DNA of 64,000 bases from Balanoglossus misakiensis (taxonomy: Eukaryota > Hemichordata): the NCBI GenBank assembly GCA_040954595.2, contig CM082587.2, forward strand, positions 8,122,001-8,186,000. Direction: 5' to 3'. The notes under the pieces are model-generated. The model was not told the DNA's origin, ran no database searches, and saw only the letters and a list, made by a program, of their open reading frames with translations. Positions 1-11,649 of this stretch are shown here, piece after piece. The position numbers and the translations under genes were made by a program. How positions within the stretch are numbered: position 1 is the stretch's first letter; each line of letters begins with the position of its first letter.

Positions 1-12
1 AATGTACTGTTT

Positions 13-218
13 AGATATGTCAAAATTTGGTTTTCCATCAAAGGTCATTAAAACATGCCATGCGTTCTTATATCATGATTGTGTAATTGCACAAATTTTG
101 TACCAGGATACAATTAATTCAATTGGATTAATGTTCTTGAACAAAGATTCGTTATTATCGTTTTTCCTGACAGATAACACGAGGTGTTCACGTGCAAGAA
201 CTGTCTATGCAACGCGAC
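13..218 (+). repeat. Left arm of an inverted repeat flanking the GPCR gene
   Basis: This block matches, in reverse complement, the block at 2297-2505 with only scattered mismatches and small indels. The shared stretch runs from 'agatatgt' to 'gcaacgcgac', where similarity stops sharply on the inner side. The outer side of this arm may be cut by the window edge. Conceptual peptides from the two arms are similar, but this reflects the repeat and not a gene. Confidence 0.8.
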
Positions 219-983
219 GGTCAATCCAATCGTTTGGGAGTAAACAACAAACCGGATACACAGTTAATGACCTATCGTACAGTTTAGCTACTTGTATTGT
301 AAGATATTGAACTGTATTCAAATGAGCTACATGCATATCTTTGGCATAGTGCAGTGGTAGCCGTGGATTATAACATGACTATCATGCAGCATTTATCTTA
401 AAGGGTTTAAACTAAGGCCGGTGCGCAGAGATTTACAATATTTTCTCATTATTACAATCTATCCTTAACGCATTAAACTATTTTATATTTGTTAATCTTT
501 AAGATGTAACATTTAGATTTCCCCATGTACTTCGTCGTATAATCCCACATTAGTGCCAATGGTGTTGACCGTAAATAAAAATGTTTTGTTCAAAAAGCTG
601 CAAATTACGCACTCAATATGAACTTACGGTTTCCCAGGTAACAATTCCTCTGTGTAATATCATTTTGTAACAATTGTATTCCGATATATTTTGACGCAAT
701 GATACACAATTTATAAATTTGGCATTGTGTTGCGCTGCGCTTAACTCGTCAGTCAAGTTCACACCGACCAATAAATGTAGATTCGCAATGCGCGCAAAGA
801 TCGTAACCTTTGTTGCCATGGAAATATGTCCCATTGCAGAGAGTCATTATGTAAGAAAACTGAGCTGATCAGTCGGTCATATGAGTATAAGGCACAGCAA
901 CGTAATATAGACGTGTATATCTATATTATTTGTCACCGGCATCTTTCGAAGGGAAAGTCTTCTTGTTGCCAGCGTCGCTTAAA
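219..983. other. Upstream region of the GPCR gene, no gene seen
   Basis: AT-rich sequence between the left inverted-repeat arm and the GPCR start codon. I see no convincing coding exon or strong core-promoter motif. The 5' UTR and promoter of the GPCR probably lie here, because the receptor reading frame has no upstream coding exon that can be recognised. Confidence 0.4.
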
Positions 984-2000
984 ATGTCACTACGCACGAC
1001 TATCCGATCACTAGATGTTTTATGCTGTGTCATGTACATCTTGATCACCTTCATTGGATTAATTGGCAATGCCATGGTGTGCTATACTGTCTTCGCCAAC
1101 AAGAAAATGCGAACAGCGAGTAACTATCAACTGGTGTCTCTGGCTATTATGGACGGCATTGCCTGCGTTTTCGTCTCACCTATACGTTTGATCTTCACTG
1201 TTAAAGTGCTTCTCGAGAACGCTGATGAACTGGTGTTGGAGGAAGGCTATCTTTTACTCTGCAAGGTGCAGACGTTCATAGTAAACATGTCTACCATTGG
1301 TAGCGTAACTTCCCTGGCGACTTTGGGCGTGATACGGGCACTTGCCATAGTTGGGAATTATCCGAAGGAGCGTTTGGAAACAGCCATCAAAGGGTGTGTC
1401 ATTCTTAACTATGTTGTCAGCTTTGCAGTAGCCATTTTGAAAGTGATCAAAGAAGGCGAAAGTTACGTGTGTTTCAATCGCACTGAGGAGTTGACCACCC
1501 AAGTCACCCTGCAATATCCGGGAGTGATCATCATTTTGGTGAGCTCGGTGACAATTACAGTGGCGTACATTAGCATTTGCTTCAAGATGAGATGCCATCA
1601 GCAATCGGTAGTCCCATGGCTCCCCCAGCAAAGCGTCTCTGCAGAGAGAGCGGACATAGCAACGATCAGGGTGTCCGTCACGTTGGTGCTCTGCTTCTTC
1701 GCCACTTCATTGCCGGTGTCGTTTTACTTCTTTCTGGTGCAGAGAGACCGCCATCCTATAACCCTCCACGTCGTCAACCTCTTGATGATGGTTTTACTGC
1801 TGGGTAGCGTCGTCAATCCAGTCGTGTACGCTCTCATGTCAAAGAATTTCCGGCGATACCTGAAGCAGCGCGGTACTGCACAGCAGGCCGCGGGTGTAAC
1901 AGCACGGTCAGCCAGGAGGGTTCATCCTGTCACAAGCGATGGAGGCACACCCCAACAAGTATCTACCAATAACGAAATACCTTTGGACAGTGCAGTGTAG
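984..2000 (+). CDS. Intronless rhodopsin-family (class A) orphan G protein-coupled receptor
   Basis: Predicted seven-helix plasma-membrane receptor of 338 residues in one uninterrupted exon. The frame is open further upstream but only from a non-ATG codon, so the first ATG at 984 is used. Visible hallmarks are the GN pair in TM1 (N29), LAIMD in TM2 (D57), Cys93 at the top of TM3 with Cys163 in loop 2 as the likely disulfide, Pro244 in TM6 (FFATSLP), and NPVVY (278-282) followed by the amphipathic helix-8 stretch SKNFRRYL. The DRY motif at the end of TM3 is replaced by IRA (R118 kept) and the TM6 tryptophan is absent, both unusual. The N-terminus is only about ten residues long, without glycosylation sites, so a small ligand is more likely than a large peptide hormone. 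The ligand cannot be told from sequence. It sits inside a pair of inverted repeats. Confidence 0.85.
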   Translation: MSLRTTIRSLDVLCCVMYILITFIGLIGNAMVCYTVFANKKMRTASNYQLVSLAIMDGIACVFVSPIRLIFTVKVLLENADELVLEEGYLLLCKVQTFIVNMSTIGSVTSLATLGVIRALAIVGNYPKERLETAIKGCVILNYVVSFAVAILKVIKEGESYVCFNRTEELTTQVTLQYPGVIIILVSSVTITVAYISICFKMRCHQQSVVPWLPQQSVSAERADIATIRVSVTLVLCFFATSLPVSFYFFLVQRDRHPITLHVVNLLMMVLLLGSVVNPVVYALMSKNFRRYLKQRGTAQQAAGVTARSARRVHPVTSDGGTPQQVSTNNEIPLDSAV

Positions 2001-2296
2001 ACAGATATTCGAACGAAGGCTTTCTGTCTGACCAAATAACGCGCGTCTGTGTGTCATCTGCGCCAACGAAGATCGCAGGGTGATGACTCCTCAAGACCAT
2101 CCTATCCCCGCACAGAACAGTTTACAGTGCTTCGAAAACAGATCCGTGTTTTCTGTGAACACAAACAAACCCTTTCGCACTTGTATCACCAATGTTGGCA
2201 TATCGTCCTCAAGTATATACATCTTGAATCTTAAGAATTTTCAGGCCCTGCACAGGCAAATCACAGGACGTATTGCAGGTACCTCCTGCAGGATCT

Positions 2297-2505
2297 GTCG
2301 CGTTGCATAGACAGTTCTTGCACGTGAACACCTCGTGTTATCTGGCAGGATAAACGATTTATATAACGAATCTTTGTTTTTAAGAACATTAATCCAATTG
2401 AATTAATTGTAACCTGGTACAAAATTTGTGCAATTACACAATCGTGATATATGAATGCACGGCATATTTTAATGACATTTGATGGAAAACCACATATCTC
2501 AAGCT
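2297..2505 (-). repeat. Right arm of the inverted repeat flanking the GPCR gene
   Basis: Reverse-complement partner of 13-218. It begins about 300 bp after the GPCR stop codon, so the two arms enclose a ~2-kb segment holding the whole receptor gene. It may be a member of a dispersed repeat family in opposite orientations or the ends of a larger element; no transposase frame lies between the arms. Confidence 0.8.
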
Positions 2506-5500
2506 CCACATCTGCCTGCCTATCCTTTACCTGTGTAGTCAAATTTGATGGATAATACCGTTTAAGATGACTTGAATTTGTTGTGATGAGTACTAAAGAA
2601 TTTCAACAATGTAAGTGACCTGCAGAATTTATGTTCGTAAGTGTGATGAATGTGTACTTTATATGTGTCGTTACTGGCGTGGTGGTCGTAAACATTATTA
2701 GAGACAACCAATGTTTTTCGAGGTGGCTCCCCTTAAATTTCATATTTATTTTAGAGTCTATATGGGTTTTGTTTTTCAAATAGAAGCACACATAGGGGTT
2801 AAAATACATGTATAAAACTGTTTAAAAAATACAAGTTTACACTATTTTGTTTTCAGATTCCAATGTTGACATAAATTGTTCGTCTTAGTGTTCAACGACT
2901 GCCCAACGTACTTGCCTTCACAGTAATATCCCCGGTGACGTAATCTAACGAACGTGTTTCAAGCTTTAAGAATAACTAAATATATGAGAAATTTATTGTG
3001 TGATAGCTGTTTCACTCAATCCCTATAAGATTTGCGTGTCGTTTATGCAGTGTGAAAAAAATAACGACACTCTTAACTTAGTTTTCATCCTGAAGAGGTT
3101 GAAGGCAATCACAAGTTCCCGGAGACAAGTACTTGTTAAATCTTGATCATTCACGTGCAACGTCCACTCAAGTCCATGCGGAAATAAAATTCAATACTTG
3201 ACATTGTTCATTTTGTGACCGTTTGTCTTTGCAACTGGCCATCTCAACATTGTATATTTGACCTATGAACTTTAGAATATGGATGCGTGTGATCGAAAAG
3301 GTCGAGTTGCGCGTTGGCGTGGATGAGTGGCCAAAATCCATTATAATATAAAACACTTGAATGTGTCGAGTGGGGATCTGAAGCTTGTTGACTATCGAGC
3401 CTCTCACGAATCTCTCACTGGGTCCAGATGGCTCAAATCGAATCCGTACATCTTTAAACCACGGACACATGTCAGAATATGTTTGTCACATATTTTTAGA
3501 ACATTTAAACCATACAGGATCTTCTGGTAGTTTGCTGTAGTCGATTGCAATGTAATTAAATAGTCGGTGTCCGGTGTTAAAAGACTTTGGGGCTTGTGTT
3601 GCCCGTCAACTTTATATAAATTAACGGGACATTGGGGAGGCGTATCTATTGCAAACATTGCTGCCGTTGATTGTTGACTTGCCCAGAAGGTGTTTTTGCA
3701 TCGCACTCGGTATATTCTAGAAACTCTCTGCCTTCTGTATTTTGTTTGAGCTGCACATCACCCCATTTCATTTTATAATGTTTGTCTCTCGCTCGCAGAC
3801 CGACGCATTTCGTGTTGTAGTACCACTGTGCGTTCAGGAGGTTTTTGCACTGTGGCTGCCGAGTCGAGTTGTCCCTGAAGCACCCCCTTCGTTGGCGTTA
3901 ACGCTTCAGCTTTATTTGATGGCCTGTTTCCTTCCCCTACTTTCTTCATACTTTTTCTTTTACTACACTGAGAACCTTTCTGGATTTTGCGAACTCTCTG
4001 CTCTGCGTGCATGGTTCACGGTTGAATAGACATAGCCATTCTCCCTGACATATCTCTCAATACTCCTGTGATGGGACGACAGTGTCCGGTTCTTCCCTCT
4101 ACTGTCTATGGGCCATACAGTTCGCCGTTTGCTTTTTTCGGAGAGAAGAAATAAAGTAATTGTTGCAGACACAAGTCCAAAATACTTCACATTAGCCGAG
4201 ATTGAGATTAAGCTTGACGGCGTTGAGAGCACGAATTTTTACGATGACCCTCCTGGCCGAAAATTCCTGTTTGTTCGCCTTGTGGGAAACTGATTTTACT
4301 GTTGACGAAATTCTCCATTGTACTACAGTTGTACTACAATGCTACCGAGGTACACCAGACAAAAAATCGATAACGCTATTCAACAATTTAGCAACAATGT
4401 ATAAGAACAATAGAAGCGACACCCGAGTAAAGTCCACAGCTGCAAAACGCAGACTGAACGAACGAGCAGCACAAATCTTGTCCCGCGATACCACCAATGT
4501 AACGGAAATTATGTCGGACTGAGGTCCCCAAATTGTCAAGCCTTAGTGAATGACGAACCTTGGACTTGGCAGCCAACTCAACGGTAGGGTAAACGTAGCA
4601 CGATCGAGCCTTGACGGCGTTGACCGGTCCGTTACAAGTCCTGGTTCGACATACCTTGCGCACAGCAGAACGTGCGAAGAGATGTGTATAAACTGCTGGC
4701 CGACCGATTTGAGCGTTGCGCTCACACAAATTCCAAGAAAAACTTCGGAATTACGATCCGTAGACAACTAAACCTCTCAGAGGTTACAGACATAGTGTTC
4801 CCACAAACGTGGAGAAAGGTTTGAACGAAAATATAAGAAAGATAGAGGTAAAGTACGAAATTCAGATCACTACATTGTACAACCGAGAGCATGACGTTCA
4901 CAGTTCAACCGCCATGTCTCGTCTTCCTTTTATGTTGAGGGGAGTCACGTCACAAAACATGCAACCAGCCCACGTGATACAAGCTCCGCCCCAATCGTGG
5001 AATTGACAGTTTATCCTGCTATCGGGTGTCTCAGTCTGAGAATCAGGAAAAAGTCGCATTACTTGAGATGTGAATCTTGTGTGCGGCGTTGCAACATACT
5101 TTACTCTCATTGGGTTTAATATACTTGGAGTGCACAGGAAGAAGGCAAATTGCGCACTTATGTCACGTTTAAAAGTATATTAGAACCAGAAAGATAGTTC
5201 TTTTAACCATGTAATTCTAAAATTAATTCATGCTGTCTTGCGTTTGAATTCGCAGTTTGTCTCTCCCCTTATACAGGACGGCATCAAAATATTGATGTAC
5301 ATTTAAGAATTTGTAAACATTGTAAGACGAATGCCACTTTTTGTTTCTATGTCCTCTGTATGATGGCCTTTGTGAGTTTTACAATGAATCAAACTGTAAC
5401 AAGTTTAATAGTCTATAAGGCATTCTCTGAGAATTTCTATTCAGTAGTATATATACAATATATTATTTCCTCTACATTTCTTGTAGTTTTAGTCTTGTCA

Positions 5501-6748
5501 ATATCTGTGCAAACAATTCCATGTTGTAATCTATGTATTCTTCTTCCATATGGGCAAGAGGTACACACGTAGACAGACAGGCAGACAATTGTATAATCTA
5601 TTACAGTATGGTTAATTTTAATGAAATTTCATTGAAGTTCACAGTGAAGTACAAATGGCAATTCAAATTGTTCTTCATTAAAAGGCATGTTAGTCGATTT
5701 GTCAATATTAAGGCATCGAAACGGAAAATTAAGTTCAGGTGATATTTCAATATGACTCGTTCATCAATCAACCAACTGTTTTTTTTCATTTTCATCATTT
5801 CTTGACGTTTCCTCCCTTCGATGGTGGTCGGTTTGTTAATTTCACTCTCTCCGGCAAAGCTGTTATATATAAATGAGATAGTGAGAATAGTTATTTCATC
5901 ATCTCAGGTCTTTGATCAATGGTACATTCAAGGAATTGATTATTTGGTATGATATTGCTATACCATACCAAACATCCAATAGCCGAATAATAAGCAACAT
6001 TCACGAAAAAAATCACCAAGGCAGTAAGTCAGTCATGCAGCGAGTCGACGTGTCCAAAAAAGCGAAATTTGTCAATCAATGAAATAAATCGGAATCGCCT
6101 AATCGCTATTTTTTATAGAAACAGAAAAAAAGCAAGAACAAAATATTTAAATTGTTTAATATGAATACAAATATTATTGTATTGATTGTATTGACATGTA
6201 CAAGTCTAAACGGGATGAGTTGATGTATTCTCCTAAGATACACAGAGAGATGTCCAAAATTACCCACTGTACATGGAAAATTGAAATGTAGCCAATCACA
6301 CATTGTTCTTTGGAAGACTCAGAAACGTTCTTTGAACCACACGGGACTATGTGTAAACTAGAGGTGAGTGCGTCCCGTAAACTCTTTAGGTAAATTTTGT
6401 TAACAACAAAAAATATAGAGCACCAACCTTTTTATGCTTTCTCCTTTCCTTGCAGAGAGATCATTGCATCTTTTTTGTTATAACTCCTGGCTGTAAGTAC
6501 ACATTCGAAATTAGTTAATAGAGCTGGTTGATGAGTAGATCACAAATGTAGAGCATCTCAACAACAAATCTTTTGTCACAAAGACAAAATGTAACAACAA
6601 GGTTTATTGTAACCATTCCGCAGGACCCCAGAATGATGGAATAAAATTCGTCTTAGCGATACATGTAATTGAATTGTTATACGTATATTGAATACACACA
6701 TATTTACAAATTCACTCAGGTTGCCCTCTTACCTAGGATTACTTGATG
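2506..6748. other. Intergenic AT-rich DNA, no supported gene
   Basis: Only short, unconserved open frames occur on both strands and none shows domain motifs or a consistent splice structure. If the cysteine-repeat gene (9137-7105, minus strand) has further 3' exons, they would lie in this interval, but no additional copy of the YAxDGDCDDGGAG motif was found on the minus strand here. Confidence 0.4.
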
Positions 6749-7093
6749 TTAAAGGGACAAAGTCTCTCTCTCGCTGCCTTTTTTCCATTAATTATGTTTG
6801 ATACAAGACACTGTTTATGTTATTCTACATGTGGATATATAGTGAATCAATGATCAACAACACACAACTTCCATCCTGTTTGTATGATATGAGAGTAAAA
6901 ACTCGCCCAATATGAATAAATGGTAAAGAACGATTATTCATTTTGGCGATTTTTTTCACTCTCCTGTCTATAAGAGGTATGGAAATTGTGTGTTCATTTA
7001 CTATATATCCACAGGTAGAATAACAAACAGTGTCTTGTATCAAATATAATTAATGGAAAAAAGGGCAGCGAGAGAGAGACTTTGTCCCTTTAA
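6749..7093. mobile_element. MITE-like element A, copy 1 (345 bp)
   Basis: The ends are long imperfect inverted repeats: TTAAAGGGACAAAGTCTC at the left and its complement GACTTTGTCCCTTTAA at the right. Similarity continues inward through a GAGA-rich stretch, 'caagacactgttt' and 'ctacatgtggatatatagt'. TTAA occurs at both ends, compatible with a TTAA target-site duplication (piggyBac-type), but TTAA could also be part of the terminus. No coding capacity. A second copy of the family is at 13309-13625. The right end lies about 10 bp past the splice donor of exon 4 in the cysteine-repeat gene. Confidence 0.8.
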
Positions 7094-7104
7094 ATAATGC
7101 TTAC

Positions 7105-9137
7105 CGTACCGCGTTCCACAGTCTGAACAATCCGTTCCCCACTCACAAACTGACGTGTAAGCTCCTGCACCGCCGTCATCACAATCACCATCGTTTGCAT
7201 AGGCACAAGTGTTTACACAAGCTAGAAATAGAAATATCTATTGTTAACGACAGGTGGGCCATTGACCAACCAGCTGCGACTCTCTGCCAATGGCTATTAT
7301 AACCAAATTACAACTAACCTCCTAAAACATGCATACATACATACATACATACATACATACATACATACATACATACATACATACATACATACATACTGTA
7401 CATACATACATACATACATACATACATACATACATACATACATGCATGCATGCATGCATGCATGCATACATACATACATACATACATACATACATACATA
7501 CATACATACATACATACATACATACATACATACATACATACATACATACATACATACATACATACATACATACATACATACATACATACATACATACATA
7601 CATACATACATACATACATACATACATACATACATAATAGCGTGTGTAGAGGGGTGCGTGTATGTGTGAATATATATCTATATCAGAGTGTGTTTATTTA
7701 CATATTGCAGCGATCAGGACAAATTCTGACCTTCTCGGCTTCCACAGTCTGTACAGTCGGTCCCATAAGCACAAACAGAGGTCCATGATCCAGCTCCTCC
7801 ATCATCACAATCGCCATCGCCAGCATAACTACATTCGTTGGTGCAACCTACAAAACGCCAAAGTACTTTTTAGTAACGCACATAATTTTGTGTTTGCGAC
7901 ACGTGGTACATGATATTCGCATGAACTGATCAATGGGGAAGGTGTCCCCTGTTTCTATTTTATAGCAGGTTATTTACATTATCATTAAAATAGAATACTT
8001 CGTCTAGTTTAAGGTGCCTTGGCATTTCGCATATAGCAAAAGAAGACTGCAGTAGTATACATTCCGGCGGGTATTAGTATAGGAATACAAATCAAACTAG
8101 TGGATAAAATTTGTTCTACGGTTCCGTCTTGAACCGGAGACCCATTTACAGCAACTTTACTGGTATTACCACTGAAAGGAAGCCGTGGTTGACTTAGCAG
8201 ATGAATGCAACCAACCATCGACCAATCACTCGTCGGTCATCACTCCTGTAGTCATGCCCCAACTCTATTTTATAAATAGCCCGTCCACGACCACATCCAA
8301 ACATTCGTATTTGTCCGTTTAAGAGATTAAGTGATATCGTCGTTTACAAAATGATATCGTTATACTGATCATGTATTTTGGTAATTTGTGAATTTTGTGA
8401 GGTTTGCGAACTCCGCTAAACAGAACAGTATCCATGGCGGCGGGTTGATTACATGTGCATTAAACAAGAGATAATTTCAATACAATCAACATTGACTAGC
8501 ACATACGAAAGAATGCGAAGTTGCTTACCTACACTCTTCTTTTCAATCGACTTGGAGAGAGAGAGAGAGGGAGAGCGAGAGAGAAATTTTATTCATGAAA
8601 TAAACTGAGCAGAAATTTGTAGCAAATAATACATTCTCAGTCAAATAAGGTCTTTCAATATAACTTCGGCAATGTTAGCTAATGTATCCTATTTCCGGGG
8701 CCGCCTTCTTTTTACGATTTCGCCTATGACGCTCTTTCCACCCATTTCATCACCTGAAGAGCTTTACCTTATTACTTGGTGAGTCCCTTTTATTGACTGA
8801 GCTTTACACATATACAAATTTCACCACAGTTTAAAAATAAACGTATTTAAGTAATGTCTTCTTATCAAATTTCCTAAGAATATAAAAAAAACCCAAAAGA
8901 ATGCAAATTTCACTGCAACTTGAAAAAGTTTAACAAAGTCCACCTTAGGAAATCGGCATACCAAGTCAAATACCAATTTATTCTAGACTAAATTCCTATG
9001 TGATAATTCTGACCTACCTTAGCAGTTTTCTTGCCTAACATCTTTGCAATGTAATCGCTTTTCTTCAAAACTTTCTGACACTCAGCCGAAGCCAGGAAGA
9101 CGGCAAAGACCATGAGACACACAAACGCAGCCTTCAT
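7105..9137 (-). CDS. Secreted cysteine-rich protein with tandem 39-residue C-C-DDGG-C-C-C repeats (3' end not found)
   Basis: Exons on the minus strand: 9137-9018, 8550-8529, 7847-7731 and 7221-7105. Exon 1 starts with ATG and encodes a classical signal peptide (MKAAFVCLMVFAVFLASAEC) followed by a short basic stretch. Exon 2 is a 22-nt microexon (SIEKKSV plus a split Gly). Exons 3 and 4 are each exactly 117 nt, phase 1-1, and each encodes one repeat of the type C-x3-C-x-YA-x-DGDCDDGGAG-x3-S-V-C-x3-GTDC-x-DCG-x-R. Six cysteines and an acidic cluster per repeat suggest a small disulfide-bonded, possibly Ca2+-binding module, loosely like LNR repeats; the function is unknown. All donors are GT and acceptors AG. 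Exon 4 ends in an open phase-1 codon, so at least one more 3' exon must exist. A weak TATA-like stretch lies about 70 bp upstream of the ATG. Confidence 0.75.
7329..7636. repeat. (CATA)n microsatellite with a CATG-rich interruption
   Basis: About 300 bp of tetranucleotide repeat, broken once by 'ctgta' near 7397 and by a (CATG)n block at 7441-7466. It lies in the intron between exons 3 and 4 of the minus-strand cysteine-repeat gene. The many long open frames over it are repeat artefacts. Confidence 0.98.
8551..8583. repeat. (GA)n/(CT)n tract serving as the polypyrimidine tract of exon 2
   Basis: On the minus strand this reads as an interrupted CT repeat that runs straight into the CCAAG acceptor of the 22-nt exon 2 of the cysteine-repeat gene. 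A length-variable microsatellite is therefore probably part of the splice signal of a microexon. Confidence 0.7.
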
Positions 9138-11649
9138 CTTGCCTGTCACAGTGTTTGCGTCTCAATCTCAAACCTGCAGAAAGTGCCGAGTGTCTCTTAC
9201 CTTGCAGGGGTATTTGAACCCTTCGTTAGTAACACGTCGACTCATTGGTCAGATAGTCACATGACATTAACGCTTTTTACAGGTGTGCAAGGCTAAACAA
9301 GAGAGCTAAGGCCACCAGTGGCATTGAGTTTTCGGTTTTCCTTTCGATGTAACCTTGTATGTGAGGACAATAGCCGAGCAGTGTCCAGTAAAGAGACAAA
9401 GAGGACTAGGGGTGAATGACTGACCAAATCATCAACATACATGTGTAAAGGCCACGAATTTTCTCATGGCCAAAAAGTATCAACCCGAAAAGCTAAAAAA
9501 TAAAATACATATGAGTAATGGAATTCGACTTAGAATGTTCTAGTGGAAAACAAAATTAAAACTTGTAAAATTAATTGGTCGGGAAAGAATATGTCAGTGT
9601 TTTCATAACGAAGGAACGCTCGAGTTTGTCGTTACAGAGATCACGGGTAAATTGACGTTTCTACGATCTCATCATCTCGTAGATAGCCAATGGAGCAATC
9701 AGAAACGGTCGGAGGTCCATCACTCTGGCACCATGAAGAGTAATTAAAACCTCGAAATGTTGAAAATCAATTATATAATTATATGAAAGTATTGAGAGAG
9801 AAAAATGATATGTCATAATATGAATAATTCCTTTACAAACGGAGGACAGTGCCAGCAGGCAGTGTAGTGATGAAGACACGTGGTCATCTCGCAGTCCATA
9901 TATGGTAAAACGAACTATGAATTAATATCTGACCGTCTTTTTAAGTAATCAATTATTGTGTATGTGAGATGCATTTACATAAAAAAAAGTTTGAGAAAGT
10001 TTCACTTATAACCAAACAACCAAAGATCGGTTGGTCAGCCTACTGTGCAAAGGAGTTGGGATGTGCTTGTACGCGAGTGACGAGTGGCAATCTTAAGGAA
10101 TGGTTTGATCGGGTGGGGTGCTGGGTGTAAGCATTAACATCCTGCAATGAAATTGTTGTTAAGCCTTCTTTTTCAACAACTTTGCCAGCGCATTCACATC
10201 TGCTAAAACTATAATAATTGTGTTGTACTCTACTTCTTCCTATAGTCGTTCACAAAACAGTGGCTTGTACAAAGCGATCAATTAGTAATACTGATCTCAT
10301 TTAAAGGTTTGGGCTGATTCAGGTGGAAACACGGCACGTTTTCAGTGATTTGCAGTAACGGTTAATACTTAGACGCTATGGAATATATTTCTAATTTTAT
10401 TTCAAGTATTGCAGGAGTCAGATTTTTCATTGACAGGTGAATGCATACTAATAAATGAAAAATCAGTCGCGTTATTCAGTAACCATGTACATTTCGCAAA
10501 CCCACTGACTAGACATTATTGCTGGTTTTTTTCACATAAGGGTAGGTCATATATACCGGTATCTTTTCATTCAAAGGTCATCCACAATGACGACAACTGG
10601 GTGATTGTATATCTCGTAACTAACAATCATGGTGAGGTTATACATTCCACCTCCAATAATAATCGAACCTTGGCTTTAGAAATGTAAAACTAAAGAGAAC
10701 CGGCCGGACACAACTGTGGTTTGTGGGGTAATGTCACGGATGAGCAGAATGACGGGATAGTGTAAAAGAGAAGACATCTCTTTTTCTCATGGTCACTACT
10801 CACAAAAACGGACCAAATTGACCTTACTTCTCAAATGAAATAAGGCAGTCTGAGTTAAATAACCTTCGATTGGCTGCCATAAGGTCACTAAGGTGGTTCA
10901 GACTAGACAGTTACGGCGGTGTATGGCACCGGTGCCGGGCCTAGGCCGGCGTAAAATAACCGATATGGACATGCTACGTCGGCCTAGTTGAAGCCTTCAC
11001 ATGTCTACAATCATACGCGGTAATTAAGGTGGCATTGCATGAAAAGTTGTGATTTTTGCCAAATTTTACTTTTTTACATAAATCGGTAGGCCTAATACTG
11101 ACCCACATCCTGACTAATACGTCTTGGCGGAAATGGTGCATAATCACCCCAAAATAGCACTTTTCTGAATGAGTTCACAGCTTAACAAATAGGTGTCAAC
11201 AATGCAAATAGCCGTTTTTCTCAGTTTGCATTTTCGCTGCTCTTGACAACTTCAGACGAAAATAGCTTCGCTCTGCGTTGGCCGTATTTGCTCAAATTTT
11301 AACTGGGGATTGTGTATGACCCATCCAACAAAACGGTATTTTTTTAGTCGATAAAGTGTCCCTGGCGGGAATAAACTCTGATTCAATACAACTCACCGTG
11401 AATTTGATCAAATTTTACTAAAAATCTAACTTTCAAACGCTGTTACTCCTCAATGGAAGCAGATAACGCAAAACAAAATTACCGTTTTTTGCACGTGTAC
11501 TCTAGTTTCGAATGACATATTCTTTTAAATTTATCTTCTGGAACGTACTATTTTTGGATCGAATATGTACGATTGTCTACATGTTTGTTTCAATGTTAAT
11601 TAGCTGGCATATTTGTTCACAAATATAGTAAACGTCCTGTATATCCGAC
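9138..11649. other. Intergenic region between the cysteine-repeat gene and tRNA-Leu
   Basis: Contains the presumed promoter of the minus-strand gene at its left end. The rest holds no supported coding region. An open frame at 10409-10687 has no recognisable motif and atypical composition, so it is not called. The stretch around 10900-11640 is somewhat less AT-rich but also shows no gene. Confidence 0.4.

Noticed and set aside
930-983. GPCR N-terminal extension starting at 930
   Set aside because: It starts at a TTG codon; the first ATG is at 984 and leaves a normal short class A N-terminus directly before TM1.
3404-3706. Minus-strand frame with CPVNLY...LTPDTDYL, faintly like the C-terminus of Crypton-type tyrosine recombinase relatives
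   Set aside because: The match is a short pattern only, without catalytic residues or neighbouring fragments; not enough to call a mobile-element gene.
4202-4522. 106-codon plus-strand frame
   Set aside because: No start context, domain, paralogue or splice partner; overlapping frames on the other strand are just as long.
7329-7636. CRISPR-like or other regular spaced-repeat array
   Set aside because: The tandem repeats here have no unique spacers and the DNA is eukaryotic; they are microsatellites or satellite.
7297-7669. Long open frames on both strands (HTYI and MYVC repeats) over the CATA microsatellite
   Set aside because: A 4-bp repeat without stop codons is open in all frames; there is no unique coding sequence. 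The same applies to 21943-22224, 29002-29523 and 36337-36851.
10409-10687. 92-codon plus-strand frame
   Set aside because: No recognisable motif, and repeat-free AT-rich context gives frames of this length by chance.
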